The notes under the pieces were generated by a model. That model was not told where the DNA came from. It saw only the letters and a list, made by a program, of their open reading frames with translations, and did not search any database. Of a stretch of DNA of 16,979 nucleotides, positions 1 through 7,124 are shown piece after piece (position 1 is the first letter of the stretch; the number at the start of each line of letters is the position of its first letter). The translations under genes were made by a program, and so were the position numbers. Origin of the DNA: CAZPMT01 sp964587655 (GTDB lineage: Bacteria > Hydrogenedentota > Hydrogenedentia > Hydrogenedentales > SLHB01); NCBI GenBank assembly GCA_964587655.1, contig CAZPMT010000128.1, forward strand, positions 1-16,979, read 5' to 3'.

Positions 1-1
1 A

Positions 2-169
2 GAGCTATTCACTGCAAAGGCGAAGGAGTTGTCCGATCACCGGTTTGACGCTAAGGAAGACGGCGAGTTTAGGAAACAGGTGACACACAAGATGGATCTT
101 CTGCGGACGTTCCGTGAGACGATCGCCGCGGAAGTCTTCCCGGAGATCAAATCCGACCTCAAGCACTGA
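2..169 (+). CDS. C-terminal fragment of an unidentified protein (5' end outside window)
   Basis: An open frame enters from the left edge and ends at TGA 167-169, giving 55 residues that finish EIKSDLKH. The visible part is strongly charged (many K, E, D, R) and looks helical. It has no membrane segment, no cysteines and no motif I recognise. It lies 99 bp upstream of the Hsp70-like gene on the same strand, so it may be the first gene of the same transcription unit. The intervening 170-268 contains two short hairpins and no convincing terminator with a T-run. No function is assigned. Confidence 0.6.
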   Translation, partial: ELFTAKAKELSDHRFDAKEDGEFRKQVTHKMDLLRTFRETIAAEVFPEIKSDLKH

Positions 170-175
170 CAATAA

Positions 176-254
176 GAACCTGAGGGTTCACAAAGCTGAT
201 GTGGCTCCGCGCCTTGAAGGTTAGAAGAAAGGCTGGTTCCTTCGGGCGCGAACC
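176..254 (+). promoter_or_regulatory. Leader with alternating GAACC/GGTTC pairing segments before the Hsp70-like gene
   Basis: GAACC (176-180) can pair with GGTTC (185-189) across a TGAG loop. A second GGTTC (235-239) can pair with GAACC (250-254). The four five-base blocks are mutually complementary, so alternative pairings are possible. The second hairpin ends immediately before the AAGGAA ribosome-binding site (255-260) of the next gene. The stems are short and no function is proven. It could be chance, or a weak attenuating leader. Confidence 0.2.
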
Positions 255-268
255 AAGGAAACCCGGAA

Positions 269-2992
269 ATGGCTACTTGCAGGCACTGTGGCGCTTGGCA
301 TATCCGTCCCGATGACGTCTACTGCGCCAGATGCGGGAAGACCGCTATCGGTTTTGACTTCCTTGACGGCACCCAGTTTGTGCCTGTGCCTGACAAGGAC
401 GAGCAGATCGATGTGAGGGTCAAGGTCCGAAATACCGGGCAGGCCTGCGCCGACCTGCTCATTCGGACACAGCCGCTGAGCGCCCTGGCCGGCTTCGAAG
501 GGCTTCCCCTTGAGTTGCGAATCCAGCCCGGCGAGGAAGATGAACTGCGGTTCCATGCACGTTTCAAGCAACCGCCGGTTTCCGGACGGCATGAGATCGG
601 CGTGTCTTCAAAGGTCCCAAATGTGTCCAAGCGCATCTGCTTCTACAGTGTTAGCGCCGCGGACCTCCAGATGAAATTTGCAGACACGCGCGACGAGATC
701 ACGATCGTCAGAGACGAAAAGCTCGAATCCGCCATCGAACTCTTTAACGGAGGAGGGTGTTCTGTCAAGGTGACGTGGGAAGAGTTGCCTCCGTGGCTGA
801 ATGTGGCGGCTCCCGACGCCGTTGTATATCCCTTCTCGTCGGTGTTTGCCCCGTGCACCATAGACCCGGACAAAGCCGATGATGACACCTTCATGGGGAC
901 CGTGAGGGCCACGCTCGCCAAATGGGAGAACACTGCCTTCACGGTCTACGGAGACAAGAGCATCGAGACTCCTGTGTTCGTGCGCGTGAATGGGCCCAAC
1001 CCCCTCATACTCTGGGAAAGGGGTGACAAGCTCGTCGAGATCGGGGATGAGATCAACCTTGGCCGGCTTGTCCCGTGGGAACGCCGCCGCGAGCGGTTCC
1101 TCTTGCGCAACGCCGGAGGCATCGAGCTGCCCGTCACGGCGCTGTATTCACGATTCGCCCACGACGACCCGGCGCTGATCGCGTCGTTTGACTACGCCGT
1201 CGGCCCTATCCCGGCCGGCGAAGAGCGAGGGTTCCATCTCTGTATAGACGCCTCTTTGCACCGCGAAGGCCCTCCCCGTCCCCACCCAATCATGCTCGAT
1301 TTCGGTCCGAGCGGACAAAAGGAAATTCGCGTCGTGTTCGAGGTCGCCCGGATGAGGCCTTACGGGGGCATCCTCGCGATCGATTTCGGGACCTCGTACT
1401 CGTGCATCGCAAAGTGCGGTTCGGTGACTTCTCCTGCGGAAGTCATCCGGCCTCCCTCGCAAATGGCCGAGGTCGGAACAGGGGGGCGTCCGGCCCCTTA
1501 TGTGCCTTCGGTGTTGTATTTCTTTTCTCCCGAGGACTACCTGTTCGGTCATGAGGCCAAGGAATTCTGGGCGCGAGCCGACCCCGGCAACAGCGTTGCA
1601 AACATTAAACGCGCGCTCACGGGGAAGGGCAGAGTCATACGCGAACGCCAATTCAGTCCGGATGAACTGGTCCGCATCATGATGCGGGAACTGGTCACGG
1701 CGGCGTCTCGGGACCTGGATCGCCTGCCCACCGAACTCATTGCCACCGTTCCCGTGAGTTTCTCCGAGCAGCAACGGAGCGTAATCCGCAGGGCCCTCCT
1801 TGAAGACCACTGCTTCTTTGGGAATCGCAGTGTGACGGTCATTGACGAGCCAACCGCCGCGGCCATGCATTATTACTTCACTCACATGGACGAGTTCCGA
1901 GGCGCCAGCAACGGCAAGCCCAAGAGGCTGCTTGTCTTTGACTTCGGCGGCGGTACGCTCGACGTCTCCGTGCTGACGCTCACCGAGGAAGGCCTTGATA
2001 TCCTCGCACGCCGCGGCGACCCTCAGTTGGGAGGCATCGATCTCGATCGAACGGTGGCCATCGAGATGGCGGAGCGGATCTTGAGTCGTTACCCCGCCTT
2101 CGAGCTTCAAGCCATAGCACTTGGCCGCCATGAGTTCGAGGCCAGATTCGGCAACAGGACCGAGATGCTCAGAATGCGCATCACCTTTGCGGAGAAATCC
2201 GAGAAGACCAAAATTGCGCTTTCCAGAGGAGGCGCGGAAGGTTACGAAATACCCGCAGCCGAACTGCTTGACATCAACGGCATATTCCTTTCTCTCGAAG
2301 GCGGCGCCAAGGATTTCAAGGATACGTTTACGCAGGAGGACTTCGTGAAGATCATAAGCGATCGGATCGAACGAAGCTTGAACGTCCTCGACAACGCCCT
2401 CAAGGCCGCCAGTCTCTCCCGCAACGACATTGACCTCGTACTGCTCACGGGCCAGGTCTGCAAGACCGAATGCCTCCGCAAGCGGGTCAAGGAGTATTTC
2501 AAAGGGACTCGAGCGAGATTTCCCGACCACGAAAAAGACAAGTTCGATGTGAAGAGCTGCGTGGCCATGGGCGCCGCTCGGTTCGCGCAGGCCCTCCGCG
2601 GCGGCAGTCTGCGAGGAAGACACGTCGCCGCCGGAGTCGGCAGGTATGGGTATTTTGTCTGGGAAAAGCATGAACTGCGGTTCATCACTGTTCTGTCCGA
2701 AAACCACGAGTTTGGCGAGGAAGGCAAGACACCCGTCCAACTCTGCCTCAATTCCGAGGGCGAGTCCCGCTGCGAGATCTTCCAGAACTTTGGTGATGGC
2801 GATGTCATGAGGGAAACGAACGATCCCGATTTCTACCGCGTCGGTGTTGTTCGCGTGGTAAGGCGGGACCTTGCGAACAAGGAGGCGGAACTCTATATCG
2901 GACTCGACGAGAACGGGAACCTCACCGCACGGATGGAAGGAACGCGCCTACCGGTCGAATTCGTTCCCGCCGAATCGGACGAGGTCTGGTGA
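269..2992 (+). CDS. Hsp70-like (DnaK-family) ATPase with N-terminal zinc ribbon and beta-rich domains
   Basis: This is a 907-residue protein with no signal peptide, so probably cytosolic. A zinc ribbon sits at residues 4-22 (C4, C7, C19, C22). Residues ~35-360 look like successive Ig-like beta domains. The Hsp70 nucleotide-binding domain spans ~365-770. Its phosphate-1 loop is AIDFGTSYS (370-378), NIKR holds K447 (counterpart of DnaK K70), and IDEPTAAA is at 525-532. Phosphate-2 is FDFGGGTLDVSVL from 557 (T563, D565), and the adenosine motif is the variant LLTGQ (725-729). The key ATPase residues are therefore kept. The tail (~775-907) holds a weak substrate-domain echo ending LDENGNLTAR. No canonical LLLD-type linker or helical lid is evident. 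ATG 269 follows AAGGAA at 255-260 with an 8-nt gap. Family membership is firm; the substrate is unknown. The downstream GrpE-like gene suggests a dedicated exchange factor. Confidence 0.9.
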   Translation: MATCRHCGAWHIRPDDVYCARCGKTAIGFDFLDGTQFVPVPDKDEQIDVRVKVRNTGQACADLLIRTQPLSALAGFEGLPLELRIQPGEEDELRFHARFKQPPVSGRHEIGVSSKVPNVSKRICFYSVSAADLQMKFADTRDEITIVRDEKLESAIELFNGGGCSVKVTWEELPPWLNVAAPDAVVYPFSSVFAPCTIDPDKADDDTFMGTVRATLAKWENTAFTVYGDKSIETPVFVRVNGPNPLILWERGDKLVEIGDEINLGRLVPWERRRERFLLRNAGGIELPVTALYSRFAHDDPALIASFDYAVGPIPAGEERGFHLCIDASLHREGPPRPHPIMLDFGPSGQKEIRVVFEVARMRPYGGILAIDFGTSYSCIAKCGSVTSPAEVIRPPSQMAEVGTGGRPAPYVPSVLYFFSPEDYLFGHEAKEFWARADPGNSVANIKRALTGKGRVIRERQFSPDELVRIMMRELVTAASRDLDRLPTELIATVPVSFSEQQRSVIRRALLEDHCFFGNRSVTVIDEPTAAAMHYYFTHMDEFRGASNGKPKRLLVFDFGGGTLDVSVLTLTEEGLDILARRGDPQLGGIDLDRTVAIEMAERILSRYPAFELQAIALGRHEFEARFGNRTEMLRMRITFAEKSEKTKIALSRGGAEGYEIPAAELLDINGIFLSLEGGAKDFKDTFTQEDFVKIISDRIERSLNVLDNALKAASLSRNDIDLVLLTGQVCKTECLRKRVKEYFKGTRARFPDHEKDKFDVKSCVAMGAARFAQALRGGSLRGRHVAAGVGRYGYFVWEKHELRFITVLSENHEFGEEGKTPVQLCLNSEGESRCEIFQNFGDGDVMRETNDPDFYRVGVVRVVRRDLANKEAELYIGLDENGNLTARMEGTRLPVEFVPAESDEVW

Positions 2993-3195
2993 TGTACATG
3001 TTGCATGGAAATGGCGCTTTTTCGGAGGCCGTCAGCATGAACCTCCCGGCTGACACGCTAGGTTTGAACGTGTCTGCAGTACAGGCCTCGCTCTCGGATC
3101 CAGTGTCGGATCCCAGGCTGAAGGCCGCCCCGCAGATACCGAGGATATCCTTTCCTACGGCAAGAATGGTCTTGAAACGACAACGCGTTACGTGA
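2992..3195 (+). CDS. Possible small coupled ORF (67 aa), hypothetical
   Basis: The ATG at 2992-2994 shares one base with the TGA stop of the Hsp70-like gene (TGATG), an arrangement typical of translational coupling. The stop, 3193-3195, abuts the ribosome-binding site of the next gene. The predicted 67-residue product begins MYMLHGNGAFSEAV and ends VLKRQRVT. It has a basic tail, no membrane segment and no motif I know. The alternative is a non-coding spacer of about 200 bp, which is equally plausible because the sequence contains a local direct repeat (two TCGGATCC blocks near 3096-3114) and has no independent start signal. Confidence 0.3.
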   Translation: MYMLHGNGAFSEAVSMNLPADTLGLNVSAVQASLSDPVSDPRLKAAPQIPRISFPTARMVLKRQRVT

Positions 3196-3200
3196 AGGAG
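3194..3200 (+). promoter_or_regulatory. Ribosome-binding site that fixes the start of the GrpE-like gene at 3210
   Basis: GAAGGAG at 3194-3200 lies 9 nt before ATG 3210. A longer in-frame reading from GTG 3192 would place this site inside the coding region and put six polar residues before the signal peptide. The ATG at 3210 is therefore preferred. Confidence 0.7.
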
Positions 3201-3209
3201 CATCAACCT

Positions 3210-5204
3210 ATGAACGCCTCGCGGGCACTCATCATCGTATTCCTGATTGCCTGTCTCGCATGGCCGTGCCGGCTCTTGGCGCAAGAAGACAATCAAGCGA
3301 AGATCGACAGATTGTTTCAGGAGGCTGACCGGCACAAGGCGGACCGCGACTTCATGGTTTCGGAGCGTGGCGGCCGCACGGAAGCGAACTGCTACGAGGA
3401 TATTCTCGCGCTTGACCCGGCCAACAAGCTGGCGCTCGACGGTCTCAAGGCCATCGAGCAGTACTACCTGGGCCAGAACAAACAGAGCATCGCCGCACAG
3501 GTTGCGACGATCATCGACAAGTACGAGAAGAACGCGCCACCCGAAACGCCGCCCGCCCCTCCGCCGCCGACGCCAGAACCGCCGCCCGAGGCCAACAATA
3601 CAGTAAAGACGAACACTCCGGCGATACCATCCAGTGATGTCGGAGACAAAAAAGAGACTCTACCACCGACCGGGGTTCCTCAAAAGCCTCCGGGCGCAGG
3701 CACGGATCACACAAAGCCTCAGCCACTGTTTCTCGACGATGTCACAAAGGATATACGGAACATTCCACTGAAAGACCGGACGGCCGCCCGACTTCGCGAC
3801 CTGTTGAACAAATACCAGGACAGTTTGCGCGGGAATCCAGGCAGCGCCGAGGATGCTGCCGCGATCGCTCTGCTGCAAGCTGAGATCCTGAGGAAAGAGG
3901 AGGCGCCGGCCGCGCCTGTGAGCAGTCCACAAGATTCTGTGCAAATTGAGCAGTTGTGGCGCGCGATAGACGCGGTCAAACAGCAGCCTCAAGGAGACAG
4001 ATCCCTGGGGATCGCTTTGCTTGGATTATTGGTGGCCCTCGTCGCGGGCGCAGCCGCGGTGGCTATCTGGGTGAAGCTCTACAAGTTCATGGAATCCCAA
4101 GAAGTACAGTACACCAACATTGGTGATGCCATAGGCTATGCTAGACAGGTGGCCGAGAGTGCAAACAGCAGGTCCGCGAACCTTGCTGGCAAAATCCAGC
4201 ACCCGGAATCGGGGAAGAACACTGAAGAGAACGAGAAGTTCCAGAAGTGGACGGTTAACAGCGTGAAGACCCTTGACACCGAGATGCAGAGCATGAGAGG
4301 ACAAGTGATCGAACTACGGTCGTCCCTTTCAGCAGGCGTCGCCAATGTCAAGAGTGAAGTCAGGATCGAACAATCGAGAGCTGCCAACAAACTCCAAGAA
4401 GACATCGTGACGCTTAGGGGGAATATAGAAGAAAGCGTCAAGCGCCAACTTGATCCTGTACTCCGTTTCCTTGCTGAAGAAATCAGGAACGAAGTGGAGT
4501 TGTCCCTGCACGAGGGGCGCGCGTGGATCGCCCAGCAGGTTATTCCAGGCGACGCGTCGCAGAAAGCCCTGGACACTGCGTGCTCTTTAGATTTGCTTCT
4601 CAAGTCTCTCAAGGATCTAACTGCGAGCACGCCGGGCTTTGAGGGTATTGCGGCAAGCCTTGCCCAGTTCGAAGCGTCTCTCGATCGCGAGGATCGCAAG
4701 GCGTTTTTCAGGTGCGCCCGCACTTCGGCCTCACTGAGAGAGCTTGAGTCGCTTGGAAGCGAGGTTTTGAAGCCGGGTGCTGCTATCGACCTCGGGAGTA
4801 AGGACGTGCTGCGCCTTCGAGAGCAGGCGAGGCTGGTGCGGCAGGCGATCACGGGAGAGGGAGTTGCGAAGCATCTCGATCCTTGCGAGATCTGGAACGG
4901 CCTCGAGGGCGAACTGCTGGATGCATTGAGAGACGTCATGGTCGCCTCATACGAGAAGAAGTTGAGTCTGGCGGTCGAATCGAAGGTTCGTCTGCAACTG
5001 AGGAGAATCGGAATCGAGCCCATGAGTATCACGCTCAAGTCGACCCGCGTGAAACCCAGCCTCCACGATCCCGTGATGTCGCGGCCCGCGTCCCCGGGAG
5101 CGGCGGCGGGTGCGATAGTCCAAGTGATCGAGCCCGGCTACCTGCGTGCGGACACACGGGATGTCATCCGTAAAGCGCGCGTCGTTACGAACACGCATGG
5201 ATAG
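3210..5204 (+). CDS. Membrane-anchored protein with C-terminal GrpE-like domain
   Basis: This is a 664-residue protein. Residues 1-25 form a signal peptide with a likely cut after LLA. A TPR-like segment follows (~62-90, with ILALDPANKLALDGL), then a proline-rich linker (~110-130). One membrane helix spans ~265-288 and is followed by lysines (WVKLYK), giving an N-out/C-in topology. The C-terminal half is cytoplasmic, with a coiled coil (~300-430) and more helices. Residues ~600-664 match the GrpE beta-domain: IGIEPM, then PSLHDPV (616-622), GAIVQVIEPGYL (634-645) and DVIRKARVV (651-659). These parallel GrpE's P-x-x-H-x-A-V, PGTVVEVLQKGY and RVLRPAMVKV. Ordinary GrpE is about 200 residues and soluble, so this is a large membrane-tethered derivative. 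It lies downstream of the Hsp70-like gene, its natural partner. The match is by eye; nucleotide-exchange function is inferred. A weak TGAACC/GGTTCA hairpin (5241-5262) lies beyond the stop. Confidence 0.75.
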   Translation: MNASRALIIVFLIACLAWPCRLLAQEDNQAKIDRLFQEADRHKADRDFMVSERGGRTEANCYEDILALDPANKLALDGLKAIEQYYLGQNKQSIAAQVATIIDKYEKNAPPETPPAPPPPTPEPPPEANNTVKTNTPAIPSSDVGDKKETLPPTGVPQKPPGAGTDHTKPQPLFLDDVTKDIRNIPLKDRTAARLRDLLNKYQDSLRGNPGSAEDAAAIALLQAEILRKEEAPAAPVSSPQDSVQIEQLWRAIDAVKQQPQGDRSLGIALLGLLVALVAGAAAVAIWVKLYKFMESQEVQYTNIGDAIGYARQVAESANSRSANLAGKIQHPESGKNTEENEKFQKWTVNSVKTLDTEMQSMRGQVIELRSSLSAGVANVKSEVRIEQSRAANKLQEDIVTLRGNIEESVKRQLDPVLRFLAEEIRNEVELSLHEGRAWIAQQVIPGDASQKALDTACSLDLLLKSLKDLTASTPGFEGIAASLAQFEASLDREDRKAFFRCARTSASLRELESLGSEVLKPGAAIDLGSKDVLRLREQARLVRQAITGEGVAKHLDPCEIWNGLEGELLDALRDVMVASYEKKLSLAVESKVRLQLRRIGIEPMSITLKSTRVKPSLHDPVMSRPASPGAAAGAIVQVIEPGYLRADTRDVIRKARVVTNTHG

Positions 5205-5318
5205 CCTATTTAAGGAAGGCGTCGCACTTTCCGGCCGCACTGAACCCGCGATAAATGGTTCAACCGCGTCTTGGGGGATTGACACGAGTGCATCGCATCC
5301 GACGGCTGCCAACTCAGG

Positions 5319-6956
5319 TCACTGCGCGGCTCTTTCCCGTGGCACCGTCAGCTTCTTTCCGGCGTGCAATGCTTGTCCGGGGCTTAGATGGTTCACTTTT
5401 TGCAGTTGCTCGACGGAGACTTTGAACCTCTTTGCCAGGGTGTACAAGGTCTCTCCCTGTTTGACGGTGTAGGTCTCGTACTCGATGGAACCGCCCTTCG
5501 CTTTATTGACGGAACTTCGCTTGTCGTTCGCGGAGGCCGAGTTAGGCTTCGCGGACGCGGCCTTCTGTGCCGCGGATGCCGTCCCTTTTGCCGGGGGTTG
5601 CAGCGCCTTCTTCTTTGTGGGGGAAATCGAGATCGCGTCGGAGTCGGAGACTCGCATGCCGTCATTCGCCTCAGATGACGCTGTTGCGTCGCGCGCAGCC
5701 GTTCCTGCTGGGACCTTGGACCCGGTAGGCGCCCTCGCACTGTTGCCCCGATCCGTTTCCGGCGCGACACCCGTATTGGGGAGTTTCGCAAGGCACATGT
5801 CCTCGCTCGTTGTCACGTCGGGAGTGGGCAGTGTTACCAGCGAAGACAGCCGCAGCCAATGTTGCAGCCGGGCCAGGCGCAGGGCGCTTTCGTCAAGCGC
5901 GGTGTCATCCAGCTTGCCGCTGCTGAGCGACTCGCTTATCGTCCGGCAGGTCTGTCTTATGCACTGAGGGTCCGGATTGCAGATCATCGCAATATCATTG
6001 CCCGCCCGCAGCGCCGAGACCGCGGCAGACCCGACGTCTTGGCCGATTGCGCCCATGTTCAAGTCGTCGGTCATGACCAGACCCGAGTACCCCCACGTTT
6101 TCCTGAGGAGTTCGGTCACCAGTGCACGCGAAAGAGACGCAGGCACCACGCTTGCCCCTCTCTCCAGTTGGGGACAGGCTATATGGCCCACCATAATGGC
6201 CGGGATTTGCTGGCGCACCGCCTGTTCAAAGGGCCACAGAGTTCGTCGAAGCGAGTCGCCTTGTTTTGTAAGCAGCGCCAACCGCTGGTGCGAGTCCTGT
6301 TTCGTACCGCCGTGCCCTGGAAAGTGTTTGGCAACAGGAATCACGCCGGCTTCCATTACGCCTTTCGCGAAAGCCAGCCCCATGGCTGTAACGAGGGCCG
6401 GACTACCTCCAAAGGATCGATCCTCAATGATGTGTGTTGCCCCGGGTTCCGCGATGTCCATTACCGGGGCGAGAATGATCGCGATGCCTAGCCTCCGACA
6501 CTCTGTCCCATAGCGGCGGCCAACCATACAAGCATCATTTGGGTCGCCGCCAGCTCCGATCTCAGCCGCGCTCGGACTATCCGCAAGGTTGAGCCGGTTG
6601 ATTCGACCACCTTCCTGGTCCACCGCGATGAGCGGCAGGTCAAAGATGTCTGTTCCCAATCCGGCGGCGCGCTTGATGTCAGCGATAAGGCGTCGCGTCT
6701 GCTCGGAGGAGCGAATACTGTCACCCATCAGCACCACGCCGGCGGGCTGCACCTCACGCAGCAGTTCACGCTCAGCCGCCTGCAGGGATGCGCCGCTGAC
6801 AGTCACAAAGAGGTGTATGCCGGGCCGCTCATCATTCTCGTTGCCGGCGGGATCTCGAGGCGCCGCGGGACTTCGGCCGCAGAGGGCGATCCAGCATAGC
6901 GGGAGCATGATCACCGCCGCCCTCAGAGGCCGGTATTCCATGTGTGTAAAGACCAT
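5319..6956 (-). CDS. nagZ: Exported NagZ-like GH3 beta-N-acetylhexosaminidase with C-terminal LysM domain
   Basis: This is a 545-residue protein. The start is ATG 6954-6956 because AGGAGG (6963-6968) lies 6 nt upstream; a longer TTG-initiated frame begins inside that site's spacing and is rejected. A signal peptide covers about residues 1-33. The GH3 TIM-barrel follows (~45-365), with LIAVDQEGGRI near 110-119, KHFPGHGGTKQDSH at 210-223 and MTDDLNMGAI from ~295. By analogy with NagZ, D221/H223 form the acid-base dyad and the first Asp of TDD is the nucleophile. Residues ~390-495 are a low-complexity Ala/Ser/Lys linker. A LysM domain ends the protein (~498-540, YTVKQGETLYTLAKRF). The family removes GlcNAc from peptidoglycan fragments. 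Proteobacterial NagZ is cytoplasmic and about 340 residues, so export plus LysM suggests action on wall-bound or periplasmic muropeptides. It sits 168 bp downstream of the DUF4129 gene on the same strand. Confidence 0.88.
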   Translation of the reverse strand: MVFTHMEYRPLRAAVIMLPLCWIALCGRSPAAPRDPAGNENDERPGIHLFVTVSGASLQAAERELLREVQPAGVVLMGDSIRSSEQTRRLIADIKRAAGLGTDIFDLPLIAVDQEGGRINRLNLADSPSAAEIGAGGDPNDACMVGRRYGTECRRLGIAIILAPVMDIAEPGATHIIEDRSFGGSPALVTAMGLAFAKGVMEAGVIPVAKHFPGHGGTKQDSHQRLALLTKQGDSLRRTLWPFEQAVRQQIPAIMVGHIACPQLERGASVVPASLSRALVTELLRKTWGYSGLVMTDDLNMGAIGQDVGSAAVSALRAGNDIAMICNPDPQCIRQTCRTISESLSSGKLDDTALDESALRLARLQHWLRLSSLVTLPTPDVTTSEDMCLAKLPNTGVAPETDRGNSARAPTGSKVPAGTAARDATASSEANDGMRVSDSDAISISPTKKKALQPPAKGTASAAQKAASAKPNSASANDKRSSVNKAKGGSIEYETYTVKQGETLYTLAKRFKVSVEQLQKVNHLSPGQALHAGKKLTVPRERAAQ

Positions 6957-6960
6957 CTTG

Positions 6961-6968
6961 CACCTCCT
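6961..6968 (-). promoter_or_regulatory. Strong ribosome-binding site of the NagZ-like gene
   Basis: On the minus strand the sequence reads AGGAGGTG, a near-perfect anti-16S match, with the AGGAGG core 6 nt before ATG 6956. This decides the start codon over the upstream in-frame TTG at 6978-6980. The remainder of the gap to the DUF4129 gene (to 7124) contains only a short ACCCC/GGGGT hairpin (about 7077-7089) and no gene. Confidence 0.75.
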
Positions 6969-7124
6969 ATCCTGGCGCAAACGGGCACATAAGACGCCAA
7001 TGGATAGCGGCTACAACTGCTCGCTTGCAGCGCCGAACACAGCCTGACACAAGGAGCCGTTACTTTCCACAAACAACCCCATCCAGGGGTCCCCAGTTCG
7101 CAATGGCGCTGTGAGAAACCCGGA

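Noticed and set aside
1148..2740. 530-codon open frame on the minus strand inside the Hsp70-like gene
   Set aside because: Its product resembles no family, while the plus strand encodes clear Hsp70 motifs throughout. It is an antisense frame kept open by GC-rich codon use.
3192..3209. GTG start for the GrpE-like protein
   Set aside because: The ribosome-binding site GAAGGAG lies inside this stretch, and the ATG at 3210 gives a normal signal peptide.
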